Shown: positions 1 to 11,081, counted from the first letter of the stretch. The stretch is DNA of 64,000 bases from Anthopleura xanthogrammica (GCA_964019055.1 OZ025223.1:9183763-9247762), one strand, 5' to 3'. The notes: generated by a model not told the origin, from the sequence alone. Program-made: numbers and translations.

Positions 1-2284
1 AGCTGCGAAGCATTACCAGAAATAATAGAAAAAACAGCTAAGCTGCTCCTCTTGTTTCTAGGCTTCCTTGTCTCGTGCTATGGGTTCAGTGTGGGTTTTT
101 GCTTGAGCAGCCAGCGTGCTTTGGATGTTGCTAATCTATAGTTGTTTTTGTGTGTGTATATACATATATATTATGTTTTTGAGTTGAGACGTCTTAAATA
201 ACATAACGATTTAGAATTGTATTTTATGTATAGTGTCGTTATATTAAGTGTTTATTAAGTGTTTACTATAGTTTTTGTACAGTGGACGATTTTTTTTGTA
301 AAGTGTACTTATAGTATTTTTAACCTTTTTCTATTTTAATTTTTTTTTAAAGTTTCGTTGAATGTTTATTAGTATTTGTGCAGTGGATGAATTTTAATAC
401 AATACATTTTTTGTGTATTTAACGTTATTTGTAATATTGGTACTGTGGTTGAATTTTATTATTTTAACTTTTTTGTATTTTAGGATTAAGTTCTATTGTT
501 TTTTCAGTGTAACTTTAATACCCAAAAATAATTCTAAAAGTGTTTGTCTGCTTAGATAGAATAATAGATTAGACTAAGCATAATGGAAAATAAAAACAAA
601 GCAATAACAATAACAATAACGAACAATGCTAAATTTTATGCTAATGCACATATAAAAAAGATCTTAACTAGCTCAAACTTGACCATGAAAAATACTAAAC
701 TATTTTATGCGCAATTGTACTATTTAAACACAAGAAAAGGATTTTGCACAATTTTGTACTAACGTTTTTTGCAATAATATTTCAGCAATTTTATGTACAC
801 AAGGCTTTAGTCTATGAGTGTTAAAAGAACCAATTAGAAGACAATGGAATTAAGAAATCAATGCCGTGTGCTAATGGATATTATTTATAGACCTTTCAAA
901 GTTTAAGCGTGCCTATGTACTAGTACTATTATATATTTCGTTCTCAGTTATTTTACAACTTAAATATCTTATTCTTAGTGTTGTTATTCTTATGGTTGTT
1001 GTTAAAAAGCTCTTGAAAAAAGGATCTATGCTTGAGAGGATTAAAATGAGTGAACAGAAAAAACTAGAAGGAGTTCGTTATTATGCATATTATGATAATT
1101 ATGTACTCGTTTAATTTTGACCTATTTTTTCTTGACTAACTTATTTCAACCTTAATAGAGATTTAGAAAATTGTGTCTAAATTTAAAGACAACTTAAGAG
1201 AATGGTATGCTAAAGAATCAATCTGCATCCCTTTTGAATCTAGGCGAACATACTGCTTGGACTGACTCTTGTTTTTGGTGTCCTGATACTCAGGTTAGTG
1301 TCCCCTAGGGAACGAAAACAAAAAACCTCCCGTGCAAGTACGTACTAGGGTCAAACTACACAGTAATCCTTCTTGTAAACGGGGGGCATCAATTTGCTTG
1401 GTTATGGAGAATTCTTCTCTAGATTAAAGTTCAAGAATAGATCCCTTTAATGTTATTATTGTTTTGAGATTTACAGCTGCTTCTTTGGACGAGAAAGCAA
1501 GACTATACAGCCCTAAATGAAACAGGTACCAAACCAACTCAATTATCTTAAATATAATTATCGCTTACAAAACAAGAATAATGAACCATAAGTAGTATAC
1601 TTAGACTTAGTGCATGGAGCTTTTTTTTTACAGAGGCCAGGGATGGCAATTGCCACTTAAGCTTGTATTGCAAGTAATCGTTTCTTATAATTGTAATATG
1701 CACGTAAGCTGTAAGCACCATTGACACGATTATCTTAAACTGCTGCGAATTCAGACATTTCAACGGCTTGTTGTGAAATTGTTTTCTCGCTTCCGTCAAT
1801 CTAGACTAATCAGTCGGTACCTTTTATATTTTTGACTGGCGGCCATGAAAAGCGAAATTCCAACTGGCAACTCGCAACTACAGAGTTTGTAGATTATTGA
1901 GAATCGCTGTAAAAGCAGTCTGCCAAGTCATCCACGTACATATCATTGTATGATCTCACGGAATCCTGGTGGTCCAGAGATAGATAAGTTGGACACCTTT
2001 TCTTTTCTTTTTCTCCTTCTTTTAGTAATTTAAACCTTATATTTAGTTATGTTATGTTTAAAAAAAGGCATTTCCTGTCATGTAGTTTGTACATTTGCGT
2101 GCATATATGGATGTAATACTGTTTAGCCTTAAATTTATCGTAAGGCAAAATTGCCTCATGCAGACGTCGAGTGAAATTAAACGTAACGCTTGTTTGTAAG
2201 ATACTCGATCTGTTTGTTCAAATGTGGATCCATTCTCGTATCTATATTTAACACTAGTGAAATAAAATGCGTTCGGTGTGAATA
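1..2284. other. AT-rich non-coding stretch
   Basis: No coding exon can be supported here. The stretch is AT-rich with many in-frame stops on both strands and short T- and A-runs. The gene starting at 4160 has a splice acceptor at 4115-4116 just before its start codon, so a non-coding 5' exon and promoter should lie somewhere upstream, possibly here, but I cannot place them. Confidence 0.5.
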
Positions 2285-2417
2285 ATAGAATAAAGAATTA
2301 AGAGAAAAATATCAAATGCCCTTGGCAGGACTCGAACCCACGGTTTCGGTATACTAGTTTTTCGGTTCGAGTCCTGCCAAGGGCATTTGATATTTTTCTC
2401 TTAATTCTTTATTCTAT
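2285..2417. repeat. 54-bp perfect inverted repeat with tRNA-like 3' half
   Basis: Positions 2285-2338 and 2364-2417 are exact reverse complements (54 of 54), separated by a 25-base loop. The right arm opens with GGTTCGAGTCCTGCC, which fits the B box/T-arm and acceptor 3' strand of a eukaryotic tRNA. The remainder of the arm is AT-rich and not tRNA-like. No intact tRNA can be drawn: no A box or anticodon arm is in place. It could be a foldback element or a head-to-head fusion of a tRNA-derived SINE end. Confidence 0.85.
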
Positions 2418-2684
2418 ATTTAACTGGTTTAGATTTATTGCTAGTCAATTAATTCACATCATTTGATGGCACTTAGAGTTATAACGCTTAATTTGTTTGT
2501 GGTAGGTATCAGAATACAATGTAGAGGGATCTACTATTGTGATGTCTTTAATCCTTTTAAGTTTCTGAAATGGATCTCTAACTTTTGAACAAAACTTAGA
2601 ACCAGAACTTAGCATTGCCATCGCAGCCACTTATTTTAAGAATACTTCTTGAAAGAAGTAAATATCTACTTAATGATAGTCATA

Positions 2685-2850
2685 GTCACCATCATTACCA
2701 CCACCACCATCATTGTCACAATCATGATCATCATTCTTCAATACCTTTCTCATAATAATCCTTCAACATCATTATTATCATTGATCATTGATAATTGATC
2801 ATCGTCATCATCATTATATTAACCAATACCACCACCACCACCATCTTCAT
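2685..2850. repeat. (ATC/ACC)n low-complexity tract
   Basis: Degenerate trinucleotide repeat of ATC, ACC and ATT blocks. No coding interpretation is supported. Confidence 0.8.
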
Positions 2851-3145
2851 CATAATCAATTATTAATTAAAAATATCATTTTGAGCTTGATAATGGTGTT
2901 AGATGAACACCGAAACGGTCGTTCCGTATTTAGTGACTAGTTTTACTATAAAAATGCAATGCTTTGTCAAAATGAGCTCAAGAAATTTCTATTGTTTGGC
3001 CTTGTAATTGCAACATGGCTTCCCTGAATTTCCATGAATTCCCTCTATTCTCGCTTTGTACAGCTTTTTTATTCCATTTTTAGACAGGATTCATTATCAG
3101 TTTTGTCTTAGCTAAAGAATAGGTTATATTAAGCCAGGTTTAGAT

Positions 3146-3458
3146 CGTGAGTGGAATCATTTCGATCTCAGAAAATGACTTACTACAAAAATAAACCAAG
3201 GTGTCATCAGCATAAAGTCACACGCTACAGTAGGTGGTAAAATTAGGCAAGTAATTTATAAATAAATAAAAAACAGCAGGGGACCTAACATAAACCCCTG
3301 TGGGACACCATATATAATAGACTGTGAACTAGAAGTCACACCATTAACAGTATTATTTTGCAATGTTAGTACTGAAGACTTTAGAGAAACCTAGTAGGGT
3401 AAGATTATCAGGTATTTATCGTGGTCTAAAGTGTAAAAAGCTTTGGAAAGGTCTATTG
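3146..3458 (-). mobile_element. LINE reverse-transcriptase relic
   Basis: Read on the minus strand, three hallmark blocks of a non-LTR retrotransposon reverse transcriptase appear in order. From 3456 down: IDLSKAF.TLDHD (an 'F.DLSKAFDTLDH' block). Around 3290-3325: IIYGVPQGFMLGPLLFFIY (the GVPQGS.LGPLLF block). Around 3195-3220: LYADDTLVYF, the catalytic YADD motif. The blocks are in different frames with stops, and about 25 residues expected between the first two are missing, so this is a dead, deleted fragment. The style is Jockey/CR1-like LINE; I cannot name the clade. It lies 5' of the gene at 4160, antisense to it. Confidence 0.85.
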
Positions 3459-4116
3459 GAAGACCATCCCATTTATACCTTATTTGCTTTTGTGCGTAGT
3501 GCTTTCCCATTTCAGACCACGTGTGATACTCTTGGGAATACGATTCTTTGTTTGAGTTGTATTTATATCCATATGTGTCTTCTTATGTGCAACCGTTAAA
3601 CAAAGAAATGATACTCTAGAGAATGACAATGGGTCTGAAATAGCAGATATCAGTGTTGAACTCTATTGACTTCAAACCAATGCTTTAAGTCGAAGCATTT
3701 GAGTCAGTTTCTATACATTTAATGTATTGCTGACCCAAATATGCCTCGACTTGAACCATTTGTTTGAAGGCAATTGAGTGTAACTCTAATATCTGCTATT
3801 GGAAAACACCGCACCAAGACGAATAGAATCTGTTGTCCATAGTCCATATTGTGCAGTACAGCACAAGTGTTGACATCGGTCAAGCATGCACGTACTAGTT
3901 GAGTGGACAGACCGGAAACCAGATTGGTAGATTGATAGCGTGCAGTTTTCGTGTAGATCATCATCATCATCATTAGAATAAAATATGTTATATTTTGAAC
4001 GCAGAGAAATTTCATTTATAAAAAGAGAAATGTCTGCTTCTTGGCCGTACAGCTTGGCTGTCGTGAAAGCCCTTTATTTGTCACTTAGTGATTAATTTGT
4101 TTCTTTTTGTTCTTAG

Positions 4117-5591
4117 GTACCACCTTGCGAATGATATTCGTTAGAAAGAGATATAAAACATGGTTGATAAGCATCGTGTGAAAGTTTTAAACTCTGGCGA
4201 AACAACACGTTTGGAACAAGTGACTGAAAGAATAAGCAAGGAAAAACAAAACCTTGCCAAGGAGCTGAGAGACATTCAAAATGCACGACTTCTTTTTGAA
4301 GCAAATAAAAGATCAAAGCAAGAACAGAAAAGACGTTCCAGTGAGCAATTCGGCAAACCACAGTCATTCCAATACATGCAGAACAGTATAAGGAATGATG
4401 TCCATCGCCGCACGGCCTCAACAAGATTGTTTTCCAATTCTTCCCGCTCTTCTTCTCATAATGACCTTCTTAGAATGAAAAATGAAGAGATTTCGAACCG
4501 TAGACAAGGGCGTAGGCCGTCCTTGATGAACAAGTCTGATGGTTGGACTCTTAGTAGTTCCCCTAAATGGGTATCAAATCAGGGATCGTTGAATCGTTTC
4601 CCCAAGCGTCGAATATCATTGCCAACTGCTACTCCTGTGACTTGTGGCATCAGCAGTAATGGTGATAAGTGGAATAAAGACGATGTGTTGGATAATACCG
4701 CTTCTGGCCAACACATGTCGAAATCCTCATCAAATCGGCCAATTCCATCAAATTGGAGCGTTAGCTGTTCAGAGGAGAGCCTTAGGAAAGCATTGTCTAA
4801 ACAGCCGAGGTCACCAGCCCAAAATAAAAACTGGAATCTTCCACAAGAATCCACTGAGACGGGTTCAAGCAAGACGTTTCCTTGTTGTACACTTGAAGAA
4901 GAATATAATGAAGTTGGCTCAGAGGAGAGTCTCGGGAAGGCAACGTATTCTTCTTGTCAAAAAAGGAATGCATGGCTCAGGTCGCTCCGGAGCGGCGGAC
5001 GGAATAAGAACTGGAATCTTCCTCAAGAATCTCCTGGGGTAAATTTAAAAGAGACCCCCTTTTGTTGTCCATTTGAAGAAGAAAATAATGACGTTGACTC
5101 GAAGGACCTAAGTGTTATGTCTGATTATGTATACCGAAGAGGACATGAGGGCAGTAGTGAGGACACGAAGTTGAAACTGCCTGTCATTGCGATGACATCA
5201 AGAAGTCCATCATCTTTGAGCCATACAGATAACCATGGTAACCTGTCAGTAACTGACATGCACAAGAAGCGCAGGAAAATTTCTCCATCAAGCATGGCAC
5301 TTAGCCCATTTCATAGCAAGAAAGAGCATGTAGACTCTGGAGAACAAGAGGTAGGAATTAGGGTTTTTACTCCAGCAGAGAGAAGGTCGTCCATCAAAAG
5401 ACAAAAAGCGATGGCTTCAATAGAAATAGAAAGACTGTCGAGATCCAAAGAAGAACTAGATCAGGCCATGATGAGCAAGTTTAAAAGAATTGGTGTTGGC
5501 GAGATGGGACATATGGTATTAAGGAAAGAAAGTGCCAAGCTGGCAGGGAATATGGAAAGTATGGAATCTCCTTGGTTAATCAATATACATG
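4117..5591 (+). CDS. Coiled-coil/low-complexity protein, exon with start codon (CDS 4160-5591)
   Basis: First coding exon of a 509-residue protein I do not recognise. The exon starts after the acceptor TTCTTAG at 4111-4116. The ATG at 4160 is well supported: an in-frame TAA lies two codons upstream, and A at -3 with G at +4 gives a good initiation context. The exon ends at 5591 before GTAAGC (phase 1). Residues about 12-62 are Lys/Glu/Arg-rich and likely helical or coiled coil. The middle is Ser/Arg/Asn-rich and probably disordered. Residues 222-231 and 282-291 contain the same NKNWNLPQES block, each preceded by SEESL.KA (204 and 254) and followed by a CC-(6)-EE block, so the centre is a diverged tandem duplication of 50-60 residues. 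KKRRK at 369-373 could be a nuclear localisation signal. Residues about 406-446 form a second charged helical segment. No signal peptide or membrane segment is seen. Confidence 0.8.
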
Positions 5592-5610
5592 GTAAGCTGT
5601 TCTCTTTGTC

Positions 5611-5816
5611 GTTACTATAGTAACGGTTTGTTTTGTGTTGCGTTGCCCTAGTAACGATGGTTTGGTATGGACTGTGTTGCAGGGTTCAATGTGAGCTATG
5701 CTGCCATAGTAATGATGATTTGGTGTAAACTGTGTTGCCATAGTAATGATGGTTTAATATGAGCTATGTTGCCATAGTAACGATGATTCATTGGGAACTG
5801 TGTTATCATAGTAATA
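5611..5816. repeat. 31-34-bp tandem repeat of X-box-like motifs in intron
   Basis: Degenerate tandem repeat within the last intron of the coiled-coil gene. Each unit carries a 14-bp imperfect palindrome of the form GTTGCC-AT-AGTAAC: at 5611 (GTTACTATAGTAAC, a perfect palindrome), 5642, 5700, 5734, 5768 and near 5802. This matches the consensus of RFX-family X-boxes (GTNRCC, 0-3 bases, RGYAAC). Whether it binds RFX is inference. Confidence 0.75.
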
Positions 5817-5881
5817 ATGATTTTAATTCTGATGCTCTGGGATTCAGCCTTAGTATGCAAATATTTATTTTTCTCGCGCAG

Positions 5882-5979
5882 GTTCAAAACCCATCGCCGA
5901 ATCATTGTCACCAGTAAAGGACTTAGCAATCACAGATCTGTCAGACACGCGGCCAGCTGATCAAGACTGTGAATTGTGA
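5882..5979 (+). CDS. Coiled-coil/low-complexity protein, last coding exon
   Basis: Joins the exon ending at 5591 through a GTAAGC donor and a CGCAG acceptor (5592-5881 removed), restoring a Gly codon across the junction. It adds 32 residues ending DQDCEL and a TGA at 5977-5979, giving 1530 coding bases (509 residues). If the intron is retained, the reading frame instead stops at 5620 after nine different residues. The phase match and the good splice signals support the spliced form, but no transcript data are available. Confidence 0.7.
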
Positions 5980-6032
5980 TAAACCAGTCAGTCAAACAGA
6001 ATGTGCCAAACAGCAGGTAATTTATTAGCTCC

Positions 6033-6181
6033 TTCACAGTTCCCTGCGCCATCTTGAAAGGTAGCCGTGCCTTTGCATCGAAGCGAGACAAACGGTGAGC
6101 TTGCAATGATAGAGACTTTTTTTGGCCAATTTTGGATGCAAAGCCATGGCTACCTTTCGATATGGCGCAGGGAACTGTGAA
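6033..6181. mobile_element. Foldback MITE, family A, copy 1
   Basis: 149-bp element with terminal inverted repeats of about 35 bp starting TTCACAGTTCCCTGCGCCAT and ending in the reverse complement. Internal sequence (TTTGCATCGAAGCGAGACA, then TTGCAAT.ATAGAGAC) is shared with the copy at 16311. It has no coding capacity. It lies between the stop codon of the coiled-coil gene (5979) and a polyadenylation signal (6239), so it is probably inside that gene's 3'UTR. Confidence 0.8.
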
Positions 6182-6238
6182 AGGGACTTTTGTATAAAAC
6201 TAGTAAGGACTGCGTAGGTAAAGCTAACATATACAAAT

Positions 6239-6244
6239 AATAAA
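6239..6244 (+). promoter_or_regulatory. Candidate polyadenylation signal of the coiled-coil gene
   Basis: AATAAA, 260 bases past the TGA at 5979. It is the first canonical hexamer I see downstream on this strand. Confidence 0.45.
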
Positions 6245-6671
6245 TGAAAGTTAATCATCGTATAAGAAAAATATATTCAAGTTTGAGTTATGGGTTAAAT
6301 AATGGTGTAGCGATCAATATCAGTATGATTCGTATCAGCCATACATTCGGGCGCCAACACGCATGTGTATAAATATATTGACGGAAAAGTTCTGGTGTAT
6401 TCATATATCACCATGGCAACCGTAGCACCGTGAGCTGAGCTCGTTTGTGTTCGTGCTGGTTGGATATTTGCTTGTGTTGAGTAGCTGAAGTCTAATTCAA
6501 TTTTTTGATATTCCTTCTTCTCCTTGTTATCACGGAGTAAGAATCAAGAGTTATATTGGATGAAAAAGACCGCTTGAGTGGATATTTATATATACTTCTT
6601 AAAGCTGGGATGATCACGTTTTGTGCATTAGAAAGACAGACAGACAAACACAACAAACAAACAATCAATTG

Positions 6672-6694
6672 TATGATGATGATGATGTTGATAG

Positions 6695-6732
<38 letters not shown>
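6672..6732. repeat. (ATG)n and (ATA)n microsatellite
   Basis: ATG-type units pass into about ten ATA units. Open frames across it on both strands are repeat artefacts. Confidence 0.85.
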
Positions 6733-6734
<2 letters not shown>

Positions 6735-7032
6735 GAAATCATTTTCTGATAAACGATATACCAAAATCGTAAAGCTCTTAGAATTTTTTTAAAATTACAA
6801 TAACAACGCTTGTCATTAAAAACTGAAATAATCACCACTAGATATAGGATATCTAGAAGCACTTTTTAGGGGCTAAGATGAGCACGTTAGAAGACAGACA
6901 GAAGGCGACAAAAAACTAACTGCATGAACAAAATTGTCACGTACTACATTAATAAGGTATAAAGATAGAACACTAGATTGAATTATTTGTGAACTAAACA
7001 ATTGATAGGGATAGAATGATCACGCCTAGCAC

Positions 7033-7133
7033 TACAACAGTGATGACAGCAACAGCATCAACAACAACACTAATAGCAACAGCAGCAGTCCAACAACAAC
7101 AGCAAAAATGACAGCAACCGCAACAACAAAAGC

Positions 7134-7164
<31 letters not shown>

Positions 7165-7355
7165 CTACTAGCAACAGCAGCAGCAAAAATGACAGCGACA
7201 GAAGCAACAGCAGCCAAAACAACCACAACAACAACAATAACAACAACAAAAACAACAGTAACATTGGCAACAGTAACAACAACAGCAACAACAAAAGCAA
7301 CAACAACAACAACAAAAGAAGCAGCAGCGACGACAACAACAGCAACATAAAAAAA
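7033..7355. repeat. (CAA/CAG)n trinucleotide repeat
   Basis: About 320 bases of interrupted CAA, CAG and ACA units. All six frames are open over parts of it, yielding homopolymer-like peptides; none looks like a gene. Confidence 0.9.
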
Positions 7356-7932
7356 CAATGACAGAAAGAAAGGAAAACAAAATATAATGGATAAAGTGAA
7401 CTGAGACTGTCAGGCAGACAGGAATATAACATCATAAAAAAAACGGCAGAACAGAACTCAACAGAACGTTTTAATTAATATACAAATCCGAAAAATTTCA
7501 AGTGCCCAGAATTGTCTATAAATTTTTTATTCCAACTTTTGATGCTTCACGTATTGCATTTATTCACGACTTGCTTGGTTTCTACAGATACGACGTAAAG
7601 TACAGCTTAACGTACAGTCCATACTTCAGAATCTCTTAGCTTACATTATATTGCTTTTTGGTGCCAACTTAGTCAGTTTTTTCTTGTATTTTTAATCTTT
7701 ATCTTGGAACATATATATGAATATGATGACAGGATTAAGATTATGAATGAACATCAAAACAGCTTTAAACAACAATTATCAAGCATTAGGGTCATTTATC
7801 AAGCGTCTTGACGAATCTTGGAGGATTTATTTTTTTCGTTACTTCTCTTATGAAAAAAGTATTAGTTTTTACCGAAATTTTTTTGTTTGTTTTTCGTGAT
7901 TAAATTCAAAATTTAATTGCAAATATCGATGA
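7356..7932. other. Non-coding spacer
   Basis: AT-rich sequence between the CAA repeat and the purine tract. I see no exon, RNA gene or repeat in it. Confidence 0.4.
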
Positions 7933-8029
7933 TGAAAAAAAATATAAATAATAAATGAAGGAAAGAGAAGAAAAGAGAAAAGAAGAGAAAAGGAGACAAG
8001 AAAAGACAAGTCAAAACTAGACAAGACAA

Positions 8030-8061
<32 letters not shown>

Positions 8062-8190
8062 AAAAGAAATTAAAAAATGACATGGAAAGGGAATCATTAT
8101 GAAGACGAAACAAGTCAAGAAAAACGGGAATGCAGGAGGAAGAAACAAAAAGAAGAGAAGAGAAAAAAAAGAGAAGAGAAGAGAAAGAAT
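7933..8190. repeat. Polypurine (A/G) tract
   Basis: About 250 bases almost entirely A and G on the plus strand, with degenerate GAAAA/GAGAA/GACAA units and a poly-A run at 8032-8054. Strand asymmetry of this kind can form triplex or H-DNA. Peptides read across it are artefacts. Confidence 0.8.
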
Positions 8191-8979
8191 ATGCCCTGAT
8201 AAAATCTTATATTAATTAGGAAGCTTCTAAATTATTACAAGATGGTTCTAAGAGTACTCTTTCTCAAGCTTAAGCTGCCGTAACCATATAATTAATAGCA
8301 GTCATAAATTAATGACGTAAACTGGTCTCCGATTGGTTGATCTCTTATCTCAGTGCGTTTGAACATGACGTTTAGCACGACGTTTGTCATTTAGTGTTTC
8401 CTAGGACCCTAGCGTGAATCTTGGATTCATATCTTGGAAGATAAGTTGATTGTTGTAATAAATATTCTTCATTTGCATGTAAGCTTGAAACTCCTTCATC
8501 TGACGCCATCTTGCCGATCGTCATAACAGCGTAATTTAAGAACGCTGTGAAGAAAACGACGGATGCCTCATGTGAATGTCACATAGGCTCATCTAATGAA
8601 ACTTTTTTTCAGCCATAAAAGAAAATTCATTCATGATTCTAATTATGATTTCTTTTTCAAAAGAAAGATCGGCACTAATAATTTGTTTTTCACTGTATAT
8701 TGTCTGCAGCTGGAGCAGGTGGCATATAATCACTTCGATCTATTTTTAGTAATTTGAGTCATCAGGATGTGATGTCACATGTCTATGATGTAATGGATAG
8801 GTGATTGCTATTTGAGCAAATATCGCACAAGATCTAAAGCATTAGTCAAATCTTCTCGTCCAACGAACGCATCAAGAAAGTGAAACATTACACGTTTAAT
8901 TCAAAGATTTCGTTTACAAGTCCCACTTTTTCTACCTCAACATTTATTACTTTTACTTCTACTTTGATTTCAAACTAAA
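8191..8979 (+). other. Upstream region of the GPCR gene
   Basis: No coding sequence. An inverted CCAAT core (GATTGGTTG near 8332) and a CRE-like TGATGTCA near 8770 are present, but a single match to such short motifs is weak. No TATA box can be assigned. The in-frame TGA at 8965-8967 closes the frame before the GPCR start codon. Confidence 0.35.
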
Positions 8980-9339
8980 ATGGCTAGTAGCAAGGACGAT
9001 GAAACTCGCTCAATAGTGCGCAATGCCTGGATGTCCGTTGCTATATTTTTGAGCATCTTTGGTAACCTTCTTCTGATTTTGGTCATTTCCCGTCGACAAA
9101 GGTCTCACAATGTGACCAACGTTTACAATTTGAATTTGTCCTTCAGTGACTTGGTGAAGGTTGTTTTCTACATCCCGGTGTATTTAGTTGCTGCCCAAAG
9201 AAAAAGCTGGCCATATGGTCTTGCTGGGTGCCAAGCGCTAAATGTGATTTTATATACTTCGTTTGGAGTTTCTGTGTTGACACTTATGAGCCTGGGTTTC
9301 GAGAGATATCATCTTATCTTGCATCCTACTAAAAAACAG
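8980..9339 (+). CDS. Class A (rhodopsin-like) GPCR, exon 1
   Basis: Encodes residues 1-120 of a 325-residue seven-transmembrane receptor of the plasma membrane, expected to activate heterotrimeric G proteins. The ATG follows AAA and an in-frame TGA lies 15 bases upstream. TM1 is about 17-37 with the conserved GN (28-29). TM2 is about 48-71 with NLSFSDL and Asp57 (position 2.50). ECL1 has the usual W-P pair (77-78). TM3 has the disulphide Cys84 and ends in GFERY (106-110), a DRY variant. The exon ends after Gln120 in phase 0 at AACAG/GTTAGT, so the intron falls just behind the DRY box. The 15-residue extracellular N terminus has no signal peptide. The layout suggests a peptide- or amine-type orphan receptor; the ligand cannot be read from sequence. 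Confidence 0.9.
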
Positions 9340-9395
9340 GTTAGTGTTTCTGTATGGAATAATTGCTAGTCAATCTTCGTTATACCATTCATTCA

Positions 9396-9865
9396 TCCTT
9401 CCATCCATCCATCCATCCATCCATCCATCCATCCATCCATCCATCCATCCATCCATCCATCCATCCATCCATCCATCCATCCATCCATCCATCCATCCAT
9501 CCATCCATCCATCCATCCATCCATCCATCCATCCATCCATCCATCCATCCATCCATCCATCCATCCATCCATCCATCCATCCATCCATCCATCCATCCAT
9601 CCATCCATCCATCCATCCATCCATCCATCCATCCATCCATCCATCCATCCATCCATCCATCCATCCATCCATCCATCCATCCATCCATCCATCCATCCAT
9701 CCATCCATCCATCCATCCATCCATCCATCCATCCATCCATCCATCCATCCATCCATCCATCCACCCATCCATCCATCCATCCATCCACCCATCCACCCAT
9801 CCACCCATCCACCCATCCACCCATCCACCCATCCACCCATCCATCCATCCATCCATCCATCCATT
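9396..9865. repeat. (CATC)n microsatellite at the 5' end of the GPCR intron
   Basis: About 470 bases of near-perfect CATC/ATCC tetranucleotide, with CACC interruptions from 9763 to 9840. It begins 56 bases after the splice donor. Long Ile-His-Pro-Ser or Met-Asp-Gly-Trp frames here are artefacts. It is complementary to the array at 13680-14066. Confidence 0.97.
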
Positions 9866-10521
9866 CATCAATCCACCAATTAACCAACCAATCAACCAAA
9901 CCCATCAAACACACTTTTCTTTCTTAGTCATTGAATACGGTGTCACTTTCATCTCTCATTCTTTAGGATTATGCATTGCTATCACTCATAGCGATTACTT
10001 TACGTTCAACCACAACCTCTCAATATATATAGCCATAATTGTGCACATTGAATTTAAATTTTCAAACAAGCCTGATCGATCACTCTCGGTACCTGTGGAA
10101 GCGATAAAGCCAGTAATGTATAGATACTTAGTTAAAATGTCAAACATAAGTCAACAAATATTTCCTATACCTGTTTTGTTGTAGATAGGACACTTGTATG
10201 GCTTCTTTTACTTTACTTGATGAAGTACTTTGAGATCTAGAAGCGGAAAGAACTATTGATATTTACTTTTTCCAATGCGTGACTAAAAGCTCGATTCGAT
10301 GGGATTAAATTTTATAAAACCAGTATTGTAATTGGCTTAAAAAATGGATTTCTAAATGGATCACGGCATATTTATTCACAAATACTTTTTTTCGGGCTAT
10401 AAAACTACTTTGAGTTTAAAAATGATATCGCGTCATTGTTTTGCCATGGTGAGAAAGCTACAGCTGTTAATAAGAGTGGAGGCCGATTTGGATGACGTTG
10501 GATATAATTATATAGGATTGA

Positions 10522-10722
10522 AATCATTCCTAGGGGAATAAAAGTGGCAGTCATGTTGTATGATGTTCACTATAGGTGATTTGTAATCATTCCTAAGGGA
10601 ATAAAAGTGGCAGTCATGTTGGATGATGTTCACTATAGGTGATTTGTAATCATTCCTAAGGGAATAAAAGTGGCAGTCATGTTGGATGATGTTCACTATA
10701 GGTGGTTTGGAATAATTCCTAA
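10522..10722. repeat. 63-bp minisatellite, three copies plus a partial
   Basis: Units begin at 10522, 10585, 10648 and 10711 with AATCATTCC or a close variant, exactly 63 bases apart. Copies 2 and 3 are nearly identical. It lies in the GPCR intron. Confidence 0.9.
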
Positions 10723-10745
10723 TAATATGCAATTATTGGTCGAGA

Positions 10746-10820
10746 AAAATATCGTAATTTGTTAGTGGCGAAGGCAGGGGAAATATTTGCTTGCGAGACA
10801 CTAACAAATCACGATATTTT
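10746..10820. repeat. Inverted repeat, 22-bp arms
   Basis: 10746-10767 pairs with 10799-10820 with one mismatch, around a 31-base loop. First of three neighbouring foldbacks in the GPCR intron. Confidence 0.8.
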
Positions 10821-10943
10821 GTGTTACCGAGTTTAATAATTGTTTTATCATTCAAATTATTTTTTGTTTTTTGGCAGTTTTCAGTTCAGTACAGAGAAGC
10901 GAGCCATGTTGACAAATGCAACGTAATTGCGCATGAACAGACC

Positions 10944-11081
10944 ATAATTTATAAATTTAGTCGAGTTGTCAACCGAGGTACTACGGTCTTTATCAGTGGT
11001 AGTACCGTAGTACCTCGGTTGAAACGTTTGGATTTTTAAATTCAAAAAATCAGAGACAACTCGACTAAATTTATAAATTAT
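10944..11081. mobile_element. Two-tier foldback element
   Basis: The outer arms 10944-10970 and 11055-11081 are perfect 27-bp reverse complements. An inner pair 10970-10987 / 11004-11021 is a perfect 18-bp complement (CAACCGAGGTACTACGGT). The structure is that of a short MITE or foldback element. I see no convincing target-site duplication. Confidence 0.75.

Noticed and set aside
2339..2417. Complete tRNA gene at the palindrome
   Set aside because: Only the T-arm/acceptor half is recognisable; no A box or anticodon stem can be placed upstream.
3363..3599. Plus-strand frame of 78 codons
   Set aside because: Antisense to the LINE reverse-transcriptase relic; no independent support.
4644..5042. 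Second plus-strand frame of 132 codons inside the coiled-coil exon
   Set aside because: Shadow of the 4160 frame, which has a good start, stop and splice match; the repeated Trp-Asn-Leu motif belongs to the main frame.
7032..7435. Open frames over the CAA/CAG repeat on both strands
   Set aside because: Simple-repeat translations with no unique flanking protein sequence.
9344..9914. Open frames of Ile-His-Pro-Ser and Met-Asp-Gly-Trp repeats
   Set aside because: Translations of the (CATC)n microsatellite on both strands, inside the GPCR intron.
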